Shown here piece after piece: positions 1 to 7,183 of a stretch of 22,055 nt of DNA. This DNA comes from an uncultured Acetatifactor sp. (GTDB lineage Bacteria > Bacillota > Clostridia > Lachnospirales > Lachnospiraceae): NCBI GenBank assembly GCA_934394515.1, contig CAKRRU010000029.1, positions 1-22,055 on the forward strand, read 5' to 3'. Below the pieces are notes generated by a model. It saw nothing but the letters and a program-made list of their open reading frames with translations. It did not search any database and was not told where the DNA came from. Within the stretch, counting starts at the first letter, position 1. Each line of letters opens with the position of its first letter. The translations under genes were made by a program, and so were the position numbers.

Positions 1-623
1 CCGCACTTGCCATTATGATAGCCATTGCAGGTTATCTGCAGTTTGCGGGGACCAACCTGGAAAAGGAGTATCTGGCATCGGAGGATACGGAAGATCTAAG
101 TGCGGTAGATTCAGCGGATGTTGTTACAGACATTGTTACGGATATGGAAAGTCTGGACTCGGATGTGGATATTGTAATGGAAGATTATCTGGATGAGGAT
201 ATGCAGGTGGCGGAAGCTACCCCGGATGAGGGAGAAATCCCGGGAGAAGCGGTGCTGACCGGAACGGACGGCGTGGAAGTATTGTCCGCTGCGCGCCTGT
301 CCAAGGAACAGACCAGAGCACGTAATAAGGAAACGTTGTTAGAAATCATCAACAGTGCGGAGCTTAGTGATGCGCAGAAGCAGGAAGCGGTGGACAGTAT
401 GGTACGCATGACGGATGTCGCTGAAAAAGAGGCTGCCGCAGAAGTGCTGCTGCAGGCAAAAGGCTTCAGCGAAGCTGTGGTCAGCATCAACGGGGATGCT
501 GTGGATGTGGTGGTCAATGCCACGGAACTGACCGATGTACAGCGCGCCCAGATCGAAGATATCGTAAAAAGAAAGACGGATATTGTGGCGGAAAATATCG
601 TGATCAGCACCATTGCACAGTGA
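1..623 (+). CDS. spoIIIAH: Stage III sporulation protein AH, 5'-truncated by window edge
   Basis: The reading frame is open from base 3, so the true start lies upstream; the ATG at 15 is internal. The visible part starts in a hydrophobic segment (ALAIMIAIAGYLQF), as expected for the single N-terminal membrane anchor. A long acidic linker follows (roughly residues 20-75 of the visible part), then a C-terminal alpha/beta domain with alternating helices and valine-rich strands (VVSINGDAVDVVVNA), the YscJ/FliF-like ring-building fold of SpoIIIAH. In this family the protein sits in the mother-cell membrane around the forespore and pairs with forespore SpoIIQ in the feeding-tube channel. It is the last gene of the spoIIIA operon, and yqhY lies further downstream in the usual order, which supports the call. 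Expression under SigE is expected from the family; its promoter is not in the window. Confidence 0.9.
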   Translation, partial: ALAIMIAIAGYLQFAGTNLEKEYLASEDTEDLSAVDSADVVTDIVTDMESLDSDVDIVMEDYLDEDMQVAEATPDEGEIPGEAVLTGTDGVEVLSAARLSKEQTRARNKETLLEIINSAELSDAQKQEAVDSMVRMTDVAEKEAAAEVLLQAKGFSEAVVSINGDAVDVVVNATELTDVQRAQIEDIVKRKTDIVAENIVISTIAQ

Positions 624-631
624 TATTTTTA

Positions 632-660
632 TGTACATAGGGAAAAAATTATGTTATGAT
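632..660 (+). promoter_or_regulatory. Putative SigA promoter with extended -10 upstream of deoB
   Basis: A -35-like TGTACA (632-637) is separated by 17 bp from TATGAT (655-660), which is preceded by TG at 652-653, giving an extended -10. Initiation would be near 667 and leave a leader of about 205 nt. The -10 box is also part of the left arm of a 12-bp inverted repeat, so the alternative is that these bases belong to the stem of an RNA transcribed from further upstream. Confidence 0.5.
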
Positions 661-829
661 ACCTAGGGTTGAGAAGCAACGATGCGACGTAACTCTGCTT
701 ACGGGAGCATTCAGAGATTCGAACTCCGTACACATGAGCAGACAGCCATTTCCGTAGGAAACGCGGATTGTGAATGTGACCGGATCGTGGAAGTGTGAAG
801 CATGGAGCCGTCCGGGCGGTATCATAACA
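652..829 (+). ncRNA. Unassigned structured leader/ncRNA candidate upstream of deoB
   Basis: This is the body of the 247-base gap between spoIIIAH and deoB. Its ends are a perfect 12-bp inverted repeat: TGTTATGATACC (652-663) and GGTATCATAACA (818-829). Inside, several stems can be drawn by eye: 668-671/677-680; 694-699/737-742 continuing into 700-707/724-730 with one bulge; 749-753/757-761; and 780-784/811-815. This resembles a multibranched RNA closed by P1. AGCAGA at 737-742 recurs at 840-845, outside P1, so it could compete for the same partner strand. I could not match it to a riboswitch class: the cores of the ykkC, purine, cobalamin, lysine, T-box and ZTP classes are not visible. A 6S-like RNA (about 180 nt, paired ends) or a small inverted-repeat element remain possible. 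deoB starts 41 bases after the right arm. Confidence 0.4.
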
Positions 830-870
830 AATCTAAAGAAGCAGACAATGCGGATAAGGATAAATAAAAT

Positions 871-2037
871 ATGAAAAGAGTTTTCTTAATTGTATTAGAT
901 AGTTTCGGTATCGGCGAAATGCCGGATGCCGCAGCATACGGTGACTTCCATGTAAATACGCTTCGCAGCGTATCGAAAAGTCCGTATTTCCAAATGGAAC
1001 ATATGAGAGACCTGGGATTGTTCCAAATCGACGGTGTAGAGGTGGGAAAGAAAACAGAACACCCCACGGCGGCGTATGCCCGCATGACGGAACGTTCCAG
1101 AGGAAAAGATACGACGATCGGACACTGGGAGATCGCAGGCATCTATTCACCTAATCCCCTGCCCACGTATCCGAACGGTTTCCCGGAAGAGGTGCTGGAC
1201 GAATTCCGCATCCGCACAGGCAGAGACATCCTATGCAATCAACCGTACTCCGGCACACAGGTCATTGCCGATTACGGGGACGAGCATGTACGTACCGGCA
1301 AGCTCATCGTATATACTTCTGCGGACAGTGTGTTCCAGATCGCAGCCCATGAAGATGTGGTTCCGGTGGAACAGTTATATGATTATTGCCGTATTGCAAG
1401 ACAGATTTTACAGGGAGAGCATGGCGTGGGACGTGTCATTGCCAGACCGTTTACCGGAGAGAGCGGACATTATACCCGTACTGCAAAAAGACATGATTTT
1501 TCCCTGCTGCCTCCCGCAGTGACCATGCTTGACCAGCTCAAAGCAGCCGGAAAAGACGTGATCGCAGTGGGTAAGATCCAGGATATTTTCGTAGGTAAAG
1601 GAATCACGGAGCATGTGTATACCTCCGGGAATGCGGAAGGTATCGAGAGGACATTTGAATATCTGGACAAGGAGTTTGAAGGACTGTGCTTTATCAATCT
1701 GGTAGATTACGATATGCTCTACGGTCACAGAAGAGATGTGGACGGTTATGCAAAAGCACTGGCTTATTTTGATGAAAAACTTCCAGAGATTCAGGCACAT
1801 ATGAAGCCGGAGGATATCCTGATGATCACGGCGGATCACGGCTGTGACCCGGCTTACACGAAAACGACGGATCATACGAGAGAATATACGCCGTTTCTTA
1901 TGTACGGAACCCCTGTGACACCGGGCAACCGCGGAACGCGGCCGACCTTTTCCGATATCGGTGCAACGGTACTGGATTATCTCGGAATCACACCGGAGTT
2001 TGAAGGAAGTTCTGTGCTTGCGGCAGATCCGTCATAA
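871..2037 (+). CDS. deoB: Phosphopentomutase
   Basis: The 388-aa cytosolic enzyme interconverts (deoxy)ribose-1-phosphate and -5-phosphate, linking nucleoside breakdown to the pentose phosphate pathway. It belongs to the alkaline phosphatase-like metalloenzymes with two Mn ions. Seen in the sequence: N-terminal metal-binding VLDSFGIGE with Asp10, the GKDTTIGHWE segment in which Thr81 aligns with the phosphorylated Thr85 of the Bacillus cereus enzyme, the insert (cap) domain in the middle, and the C-terminal metal sites YGHRRDVDGYA and ADHGCDPAYTKTTDHTRE. Length is normal for the family (about 390). ATG 871 is preceded by AAGGA at 856-860. It is not next to nucleoside phosphorylase genes as is common; it has a long structured leader of its own, which suggests separate control. 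Confidence 0.96.
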   Translation: MKRVFLIVLDSFGIGEMPDAAAYGDFHVNTLRSVSKSPYFQMEHMRDLGLFQIDGVEVGKKTEHPTAAYARMTERSRGKDTTIGHWEIAGIYSPNPLPTYPNGFPEEVLDEFRIRTGRDILCNQPYSGTQVIADYGDEHVRTGKLIVYTSADSVFQIAAHEDVVPVEQLYDYCRIARQILQGEHGVGRVIARPFTGESGHYTRTAKRHDFSLLPPAVTMLDQLKAAGKDVIAVGKIQDIFVGKGITEHVYTSGNAEGIERTFEYLDKEFEGLCFINLVDYDMLYGHRRDVDGYAKALAYFDEKLPEIQAHMKPEDILMITADHGCDPAYTKTTDHTREYTPFLMYGTPVTPGNRGTRPTFSDIGATVLDYLGITPEFEGSSVLAADPS

Positions 2038-2045
2038 AGAAGAGG

Positions 2046-2068
2046 TTTTCCGGACAGGACCCGGAAAA
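2046..2068 (+). other. Perfect 8-bp hairpin between deoB and prfC
   Basis: TTTTCCGG (2046-2053) and CCGGAAAA (2061-2068) form a perfect stem with a 7-nt loop just after the deoB stop. No T-run follows on either strand, so it is not a classic intrinsic terminator. It may slow polymerase or protect the deoB mRNA 3' end. Confidence 0.45.
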
Positions 2069-2121
2069 TGGGATTGGAAGTAGAAGAAATAGATATTTGA
2101 TATATTTGGAGGACTATTGTA

Positions 2122-3720
2122 GTGAGTAATAATTATACAGAAGAGATTAACCGCCGTCGGACATTTGCCATCATTTCCCACCCGGATGCCGGTAAGACGA
2201 CCCTGACAGAGAAATTCCTGCTCTACGGAGGAGCGATCAATCTGGCCGGAAGCGTTAAGGGAAAAGCAACCGCAAGACATGCCGTATCCGACTGGATGCA
2301 GATCGAGAAGGACAGAGGTATCTCTGTTACCTCTTCCGTGCTGCAGTTCGAGTATGACGGTTATTGTATCAATATTCTGGATACACCGGGACATCAGGAC
2401 TTCTCGGAGGATACTTACCGTACCTTGATGGCGGCGGATTCCGCGGTCATGGTCATTGATGCATCCAAGGGTGTCGAGGCACAGACGAGAAAACTGTTCA
2501 AAGTCTGTGTGATGCGTAAGATTCCTATTTTTACATTCATTAATAAAATGGACCGTGAGGCAAGAGATACGTTTGAACTTCTGGACGATATCGAAAAAGA
2601 ACTTGGCATTGCCACCTGTCCTGTGAACTGGCCGATCGGTTCCGGTAAGGAATTTCAGGGTGTGTATGATCGCGAGAAAAAGTGTGTAATCGCTTATTCC
2701 GATACCGAGAAGGGAACGAAAGAGGGAACTTCCACAGAGATTCCCATTCAGGATGAAGCACATCTGAAGGAATTGATCGGAGAGGATGCTGCGGACAAGC
2801 TGCTTGGTGAGATTGAGCTGTTGGACGGTGCCAGCGCAGAGTTTGACTTAGATGAGGTGCAGAAAGGTAATCTGACACCTGTCTGCTTCGGGTCCGCACT
2901 GACGAATTTCGGTGTAGAGATTTTCCTGAAGCATTTCCTGAAGATGACCACCACACCGCTGCCCAGAAAAGCGGATATCGGCATGATCGATCCGGTGGAA
3001 CATGAATTCAGTGCTTTTGTATTCAAGATTCAGGCAAATATGAATAAAGCGCACAGAGATCGTATCGCATTTATGCGTATCTGTTCCGGCAAATTCGATG
3101 CCAATATGGAAGTGCGTCATGTACAGGGCAATAAAGTCATGCGCCTGTCACAGCCGCAGCAGATCATGGCGGACGAACGTAAGATTTTGAACGAGGCGTA
3201 TGCGGGAGATATTATCGGTGTGTTCGATCCCGGTATTTTCTCTATCGGCGATACCTTATGCATGCCGAAGGAAAAGTTCCAGTATGAGGGAATCCCCACG
3301 TTTGCTCCGGAGCATTTCGCAAGAGTGCGCCAGGTGGATACGATGAAGAGAAAGCAGTTCGTCAAAGGTGTGGAGCAGATCGCACAGGAAGGTGCCATTC
3401 AGATTTTCCAGGAGTTCAATACCGGTCTGGAAGAGATCATTGTCGGTGTAGTCGGTGTGCTGCAGTTTGACGTGCTGAAATACCGCCTGGAGAATGAGTA
3501 TAACGTAGAGATCCGACTGGAGAATCTGCCTTACGAGCATATCAGATGGATCGAAAACAAAGACGAGATCGACCTGGCCAAGCTTACAGGAACATCAGAC
3601 ATGAAGAAAGTAAAAGATATGAAGGGAAATCCGTTGTTATTGTTTGTGAATTCCTGGAGTATCGGCATGACACTGGATCGTAATAAGGGACTGGTGCTGA
3701 CGGAGTTTGGACGCAACTAG
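2122..3720 (+). CDS. prfC: Peptide chain release factor 3
   Basis: A 532-aa translational GTPase that removes RF1/RF2 from the ribosome after peptide release. The order is G domain, beta-barrel domain II, then the RF3-specific C-terminal domain. Visible G motifs: P-loop SHPDAGKTT (residues 19-27; P-loop Lys25), the switch I/II region ending in DTPGHQDF (87-94) and NKMD (141-144). The RF3-type N-terminus (RRRTFAIISHPDAGKTTLTEK) and the length separate it from EF-G (about 700 aa) and from TetM-type proteins. The start is GTG at 2122, with GGAGGA at 2108-2113 at ideal spacing. It lies 84 bp after deoB and 33 bp before the lipoprotein gene, so it may be co-transcribed with either. RF3 is not universal in Firmicutes and is absent from Bacillus subtilis. 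Confidence 0.96.
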   Translation: MSNNYTEEINRRRTFAIISHPDAGKTTLTEKFLLYGGAINLAGSVKGKATARHAVSDWMQIEKDRGISVTSSVLQFEYDGYCINILDTPGHQDFSEDTYRTLMAADSAVMVIDASKGVEAQTRKLFKVCVMRKIPIFTFINKMDREARDTFELLDDIEKELGIATCPVNWPIGSGKEFQGVYDREKKCVIAYSDTEKGTKEGTSTEIPIQDEAHLKELIGEDAADKLLGEIELLDGASAEFDLDEVQKGNLTPVCFGSALTNFGVEIFLKHFLKMTTTPLPRKADIGMIDPVEHEFSAFVFKIQANMNKAHRDRIAFMRICSGKFDANMEVRHVQGNKVMRLSQPQQIMADERKILNEAYAGDIIGVFDPGIFSIGDTLCMPKEKFQYEGIPTFAPEHFARVRQVDTMKRKQFVKGVEQIAQEGAIQIFQEFNTGLEEIIVGVVGVLQFDVLKYRLENEYNVEIRLENLPYEHIRWIENKDEIDLAKLTGTSDMKKVKDMKGNPLLLFVNSWSIGMTLDRNKGLVLTEFGRN

Positions 3721-3753
3721 CTGGAAAGGTATTGTAAATTCAGGGGGGATAGA

Positions 3754-4980
3754 ATGCGGAATATTAGAAAAATCAGTACCGGAATTCTAATGCTGTTACT
3801 TCTGACGGGATGTTCCTCACAGGAACTTCTATCAGAGGTACCCCAGACAATCGCAATACCGGAGGTAATACAGGAGCAGATAACGTCACCTGACGATGCC
3901 CCTGAGACTTCGGAAAACGACAATACAGAGAGCTTTTCCCTCCTGGAAGAGGGAGGCTCTCGTTTTGCATACGAAAGTCTGGATGCGCAGGAGCAGATCT
4001 GGTACGGGGAAATTGCGCAGGCACTGGGAGAGATGGCTGATACGGTAAAACTCTCCGGGGAGCCGCTTGCGCAGGGACTGGACGAGCAGGATATTGATAA
4101 GATCTTCCAGTGTGTGATGGTGGATCATCCGGAGATCTTTTATACGACCGGATATACGTATACGAAATACACCAGAGGGGAGCAGACGACCGGTATTGAT
4201 TTTGCCGGCAACTACGAGATGACGAAGGAAGAAGCCACAGAGCGGGCAGAAGCAATTCGCACAGTGGCAGAGCAGTGGCTGGCAGAGATCCCCACAGAGC
4301 TTTCAGCGTATGAAAAGGTAAAAGCGGTTTACGAGAAAATCATATTTTCTACGGAATATGATCTGAATGCGGCAGATAATCAGAATATTGCTTCGGTATT
4401 TTTGGGAGGGGCATCTGTCTGTCAGGGATATGCCAAAGCAACACAGTATCTGCTGAACCACCTGGGAGTCCTGTGTACCCTGGTCCAGGGAACGGTGGAC
4501 ACGGGAGAGGCACATGCATGGAATCTCGTGCAGGTGGACGGTGATTACTACTATGTGGATACTACCTGGGGAGATGCTTCGTATCGCATGGAAGACGGCA
4601 GTGAAGGCAGCAATCTGTCGGAGATCAACTATGACTATCTGTGTGTTACCACACAGGATCTGCTCCGTACGCACCGGATCGAAGGTGTGGTTCCCATGCC
4701 GGAATGCACGGCGACAGCAGCAAACTATTATGTACAGGAGGGAACCTATGTTACGACCTATGATCCGGAACAATTACAGCAGATCTTCGACAGGGCGCAG
4801 GAAAACGGACGGGCAGACGTTACCTTGAAATGTGCGGATGAGACCTGCTATGAGGAAATCAGCCATGCCCTGATTGAGGAACAGGAGATTTTTTCATATT
4901 TACAGGGAGAGCATAGTAATATCACTTATGCACAGAACCGGAAACAATTATCCTTGACTTTTTGGGTGACAAATTCGTAA
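3754..4980 (+). CDS. Lipoprotein with transglutaminase-like domain
   Basis: A 408-aa predicted cell-surface lipoprotein. A short basic N-terminus and hydrophobic core end in the lipobox LLTGC, with Cys20 the predicted lipidated residue. A low-complexity acidic stretch (about 21-65) probably tethers the domain. The transglutaminase-like core has Cys223 in SVCQGYAKATQYLL, His254 in GEAHAWNLVQVDG and Asp269 in YYYVDTTWGD, a complete triad. The family includes bacterial cysteine proteases and amidases that act on cell-wall or surface proteins; the substrate cannot be read from the sequence. About 120 residues after the triad are not recognised. ATG 3754 follows a G-rich Shine-Dalgarno (GGGGGG, 3743-3748). 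It lies directly downstream of prfC, perhaps in the same transcript. Confidence 0.85.
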   Translation: MRNIRKISTGILMLLLLTGCSSQELLSEVPQTIAIPEVIQEQITSPDDAPETSENDNTESFSLLEEGGSRFAYESLDAQEQIWYGEIAQALGEMADTVKLSGEPLAQGLDEQDIDKIFQCVMVDHPEIFYTTGYTYTKYTRGEQTTGIDFAGNYEMTKEEATERAEAIRTVAEQWLAEIPTELSAYEKVKAVYEKIIFSTEYDLNAADNQNIASVFLGGASVCQGYAKATQYLLNHLGVLCTLVQGTVDTGEAHAWNLVQVDGDYYYVDTTWGDASYRMEDGSEGSNLSEINYDYLCVTTQDLLRTHRIEGVVPMPECTATAANYYVQEGTYVTTYDPEQLQQIFDRAQENGRADVTLKCADETCYEEISHALIEEQEIFSYLQGEHSNITYAQNRKQLSLTFWVTNS

Positions 4981-4994
4981 GAGTTTGATATACT
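4966..4994 (+). promoter_or_regulatory. SigA-type promoter for the yqhY-nusB-...-recN operon
   Basis: GTGACA (4966-4971) is separated by exactly 17 bp from TATACT (4989-4994), with TG at 4986-4987 giving an extended -10. The promoter overlaps the stop codon of the lipoprotein gene (4978-4980). Initiation is predicted near 5001, leaving a leader of about 110 nt before yqhY. A second TTGACT at 4954-4959 is too far from the -10. Confidence 0.7.
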
Positions 4995-5009
4995 GTATCT
5001 ATTCAGGAA

Positions 5010-5067
5010 GTATCCGGAAACGACTTCATCGTCGCCCAAGGGTAGCTATGTGTTGGAAAACGGATAC
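5010..5067 (+). other. Possible structured 5' leader of the yqhY operon
   Basis: GTATCCG (5010-5016) and CGGATAC (5061-5067) are perfect 7-bp complements. They enclose a smaller hairpin, CGAC (5021-5024) with GTCG (5031-5034). The structure lies inside the predicted leader, between the start near 5001 and the yqhY Shine-Dalgarno (about 5096). It could be a regulatory or stabilising element. I match it to no known riboswitch. Confidence 0.35.
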
Positions 5068-5110
5068 AGAGATTGTCAGGAAGCATGAATTCACAGGAGG
5101 ATCTTATAGC

Positions 5111-5497
5111 ATGGAAAAAGAAATAGATAAAAAGAATCTGGTATTAAAAGAAGATGAGAGCATCGGAACCGTACAGATCGCCGATGATGTCGTGGCAATG
5201 ATCGCATCTTTAGCTGCTACCGAAGTGGAAGGGGTCAGCGCAATGGCAGGCAATATTACCAACGAACTCATGAGCAAAGTGGGTGTCAAGAGCCTGACTA
5301 AGGGTGTGAAGGTAGAAGTATCTGAGAAGAATGTGAAGGTAGATCTGGCAGTGACCATGGAGTACGGATACAATATTCCCGCTACCTGTCAGGCAGTGCA
5401 GCAGAAGGTGAAAAATGCGGTCGAGAATATGACCGGCCTGACCTGCTCGGATGTAAATATCCGCATTGCCGGTGTAAATATGAAGAAGGATAAATAA
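5111..5497 (+). CDS. yqhY: Asp23/Gls24 family envelope stress protein (YqhY-like)
   Basis: A 128-aa DUF322 protein. Characteristic parts are GTVQIADDVVAMIASLAATEVEGVSAM near the N-terminus (one continuous motif, core at residues 19-44), a valine-rich strand (VKVEVSEKNVKVDLAVTMEY) and the C-terminal helix and strand VQQKVKNAVENMTGL-(6)-NIRIAGV. In Bacillus subtilis the homologue YqhY lies between accBC and nusB and is linked to control of acetyl-CoA carboxylase; here accB and accC are absent but the gene still precedes nusB. The frame is open back to 4985, but ATG 5111 is chosen because AGGAGG (about 5095-5100) precedes it and the family starts there; upstream codons fall in the leader. Confidence 0.88.
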   Translation: MEKEIDKKNLVLKEDESIGTVQIADDVVAMIASLAATEVEGVSAMAGNITNELMSKVGVKSLTKGVKVEVSEKNVKVDLAVTMEYGYNIPATCQAVQQKVKNAVENMTGLTCSDVNIRIAGVNMKKDK

Positions 5498-5518
5498 GAG
5501 GAAATACAGGAAGATATT

Positions 5519-5929
5519 ATGGGAAGACACGAGCAGAGAGAACAGGTTTTCAAACTTATATACCGTGTGGAGTTTCATACGCAGGAAGATATGCCCGAGC
5601 AGTTAGCACTGTTTCGGGAGAACAATGAGGAAGTTCCTTCCTGGAAGGATGCAGATGTCATTGCGGAGCGCTTCCAAAAGATCAGTGAGAAGATCCCTGA
5701 ACTGGACAGGCTGATCAATGAGAATACAGAAGGCTGGGATACTACCCGTATGGGTAAGGTAGAGCTTGCTGTATTACGCCTGGGTGCTTACGAACTTCGT
5801 TATGATGACGATATTCCCGATGGTGTTGCCATTAATGAGGCGGTGGAAATCGCGAAAAAGTATGGTCAGGAAAGCTCCGGCGGATTTGTCAATGCAATCC
5901 TTGCCAAGATTATGAAGGCCGGTGAATAG
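5519..5929 (+). CDS. nusB: Transcription antitermination factor NusB
   Basis: A 136-aa all-helical RNA-binding protein that, with NusE (S10), binds boxA and supports antitermination and processing of rRNA transcripts. The N-terminus (GRHEQREQVFKLIYR) matches the family's R-x-x-A/E-hydrophobic first helix. The conserved RMGKVELAVLRLGAYEL (about 77-93), GVAINEAVEIAKKYG (109-123) and GFVNAILAKI at the C-terminus are all present. ATG 5519 follows a weak purine-rich site. The gene ends 8 bases inside the start of xseA, which points to translational coupling. Confidence 0.95.
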   Translation: MGRHEQREQVFKLIYRVEFHTQEDMPEQLALFRENNEEVPSWKDADVIAERFQKISEKIPELDRLINENTEGWDTTRMGKVELAVLRLGAYELRYDDDIPDGVAINEAVEIAKKYGQESSGGFVNAILAKIMKAGE

Positions 5930-7142
5930 CATACAGAATGTAATCAGTGTACGACAACTGAATACTTATATCAAAAATATGTTCACGCAGGATTACTTTT
6001 TACAGGCGGTGTCTGTAAAAGGTGAGGTAAGCAACTGTAAATACCATACCTCTGGACATATTTATTTTACGTTAAAGGATTCTTCCAGTACCCTGAACTG
6101 CATTATGTTTGCGGGAGACCGTGCGAGACTGGCATTCAGACTGCAGGAGGGACAGCAGGTAATCGTCAAGGGTTCCGTAAGTGTGTATGAACGGGACGGC
6201 AAATATCAGCTTTATGTCAAAGAAGTAACACTGGATGGTGCCGGAGCGCTTTACGAAAAATATGAACAGTTAAAGAGAGAACTTGCGGAAGAAGGAATGT
6301 TTGCACCGGAATACAAGCAGCCGGTTCCGAAATATATTCATACCTTAGGTGTGGTGACGGCAGATACCGGTGCGGCGGTGCGTGATATCATACAGATCGC
6401 TTCCAGACGCAACCCTTACGTACAGATTATTCTGTATCCTGCGCTGGTGCAGGGAGCCTCGGCAGCACCCTCGATCGTAAAGGGTATCCGGGCACTGGAG
6501 AGACAGGGCGTGGATGTCATGATCGTAGGCCGCGGCGGCGGATCTATCGAGGATCTGTGGGCGTTTAATGAGAGGATAGTGGCGCAGGCGGTGTTTGACT
6601 GTACGGTTCCCATTATCTCGGCGGTAGGACACGAAACGGATACCACGATCATCGATTATGTGGCTGATCTGAGGGCACCGACTCCTTCCGCGGCGGCAGA
6701 ACTGGCCGTGCAGAAAGTCAGTGATATCGAGGCAGAGATTCTGGACAGGCAGGAAGTGTTGTACGGACAGATGGACAGAATTCTCAGGCGAAAAAGGCAG
6801 CAGGCAGATCAGCTGAGGATGCAGCTGGGATATCTGAGTCCTGCCAGCCGGATCAGAGAGAAGAGAACCTACAGCGTACAACTGGAAGAACGACTGCAAA
6901 GCAGAATGCAGAATGTACTGCGGGATCGCAGGCATTCTCTGGCACTTTATATCGAACGAATGAAAGCAGTCTCACCACTGGAAAAATTAAACAGTGGCTT
7001 TTCGTATGTGGAGGACGCTGCAGGGAAAAATATCCGATCTGTAACGCAGACTAAGCCGGGTGAGCAGTTGCGGATCCGTGTAAGTGACGGTGTGATTACT
7101 ACCCGGGTGGAACAGATACTTAGTGATGAAGATAATGAGTGA
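5922..7142 (+). CDS. xseA: Exodeoxyribonuclease VII large subunit
   Basis: The 406-aa catalytic subunit of the single-strand-specific exonuclease made with XseB. An N-terminal OB fold (about 1-105, including KYHTSGHIYFTLKD) is followed by the exonuclease domain with GRGGGSIEDLW (203-213), AVGHETDTTIIDYVADLRA (from about 234) and PTPSAAAEL, then a long charged coiled coil (about 270-345) that binds XseB. The start is taken as GTG 5922, overlapping the nusB stop, because no in-frame ATG exists near the conserved N-terminus (VISVRQLNTYIK). The Shine-Dalgarno is weak (GAAGG just upstream), consistent with coupling to nusB translation. Confidence 0.95.
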   Translation: MNSIQNVISVRQLNTYIKNMFTQDYFLQAVSVKGEVSNCKYHTSGHIYFTLKDSSSTLNCIMFAGDRARLAFRLQEGQQVIVKGSVSVYERDGKYQLYVKEVTLDGAGALYEKYEQLKRELAEEGMFAPEYKQPVPKYIHTLGVVTADTGAAVRDIIQIASRRNPYVQIILYPALVQGASAAPSIVKGIRALERQGVDVMIVGRGGGSIEDLWAFNERIVAQAVFDCTVPIISAVGHETDTTIIDYVADLRAPTPSAAAELAVQKVSDIEAEILDRQEVLYGQMDRILRRKRQQADQLRMQLGYLSPASRIREKRTYSVQLEERLQSRMQNVLRDRRHSLALYIERMKAVSPLEKLNSGFSYVEDAAGKNIRSVTQTKPGEQLRIRVSDGVITTRVEQILSDEDNE

Positions 7143-7183
7143 TTCTGTGTTGCTTTGACACACCGGTGACGGAGGACTATATT

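Noticed and set aside
664..671. CTAGGGTT inside the deoB leader, like the start of the ykkC (guanidine-I) core
   Set aside because: The rest of the ykkC core, including the ACACGG and GGATAAAAGCC-type segments, is absent.
718..727. TTCGAACTCC resembling a tRNA or tmRNA T-arm
   Set aside because: No acceptor stem, D-arm or anticodon arm, and the interval is too short for tmRNA.
4985..5110. In-frame N-terminal extension of yqhY by 42 codons
   Set aside because: It covers the predicted transcription start and leader structure, lacks family similarity, and a strong ribosome site precedes ATG 5111.
6345..6935. Long - strand open frame opposite xseA
   Set aside because: Composition is that of an antisense shadow (rich in His, Arg, Cys, Ser), with no ribosome site and no family features.
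7139..7183. GTG start for xseB overlapping the xseA stop
   Set aside because: No ribosome site; TTG 7184 has GGAGGA at good spacing and gives the family length.
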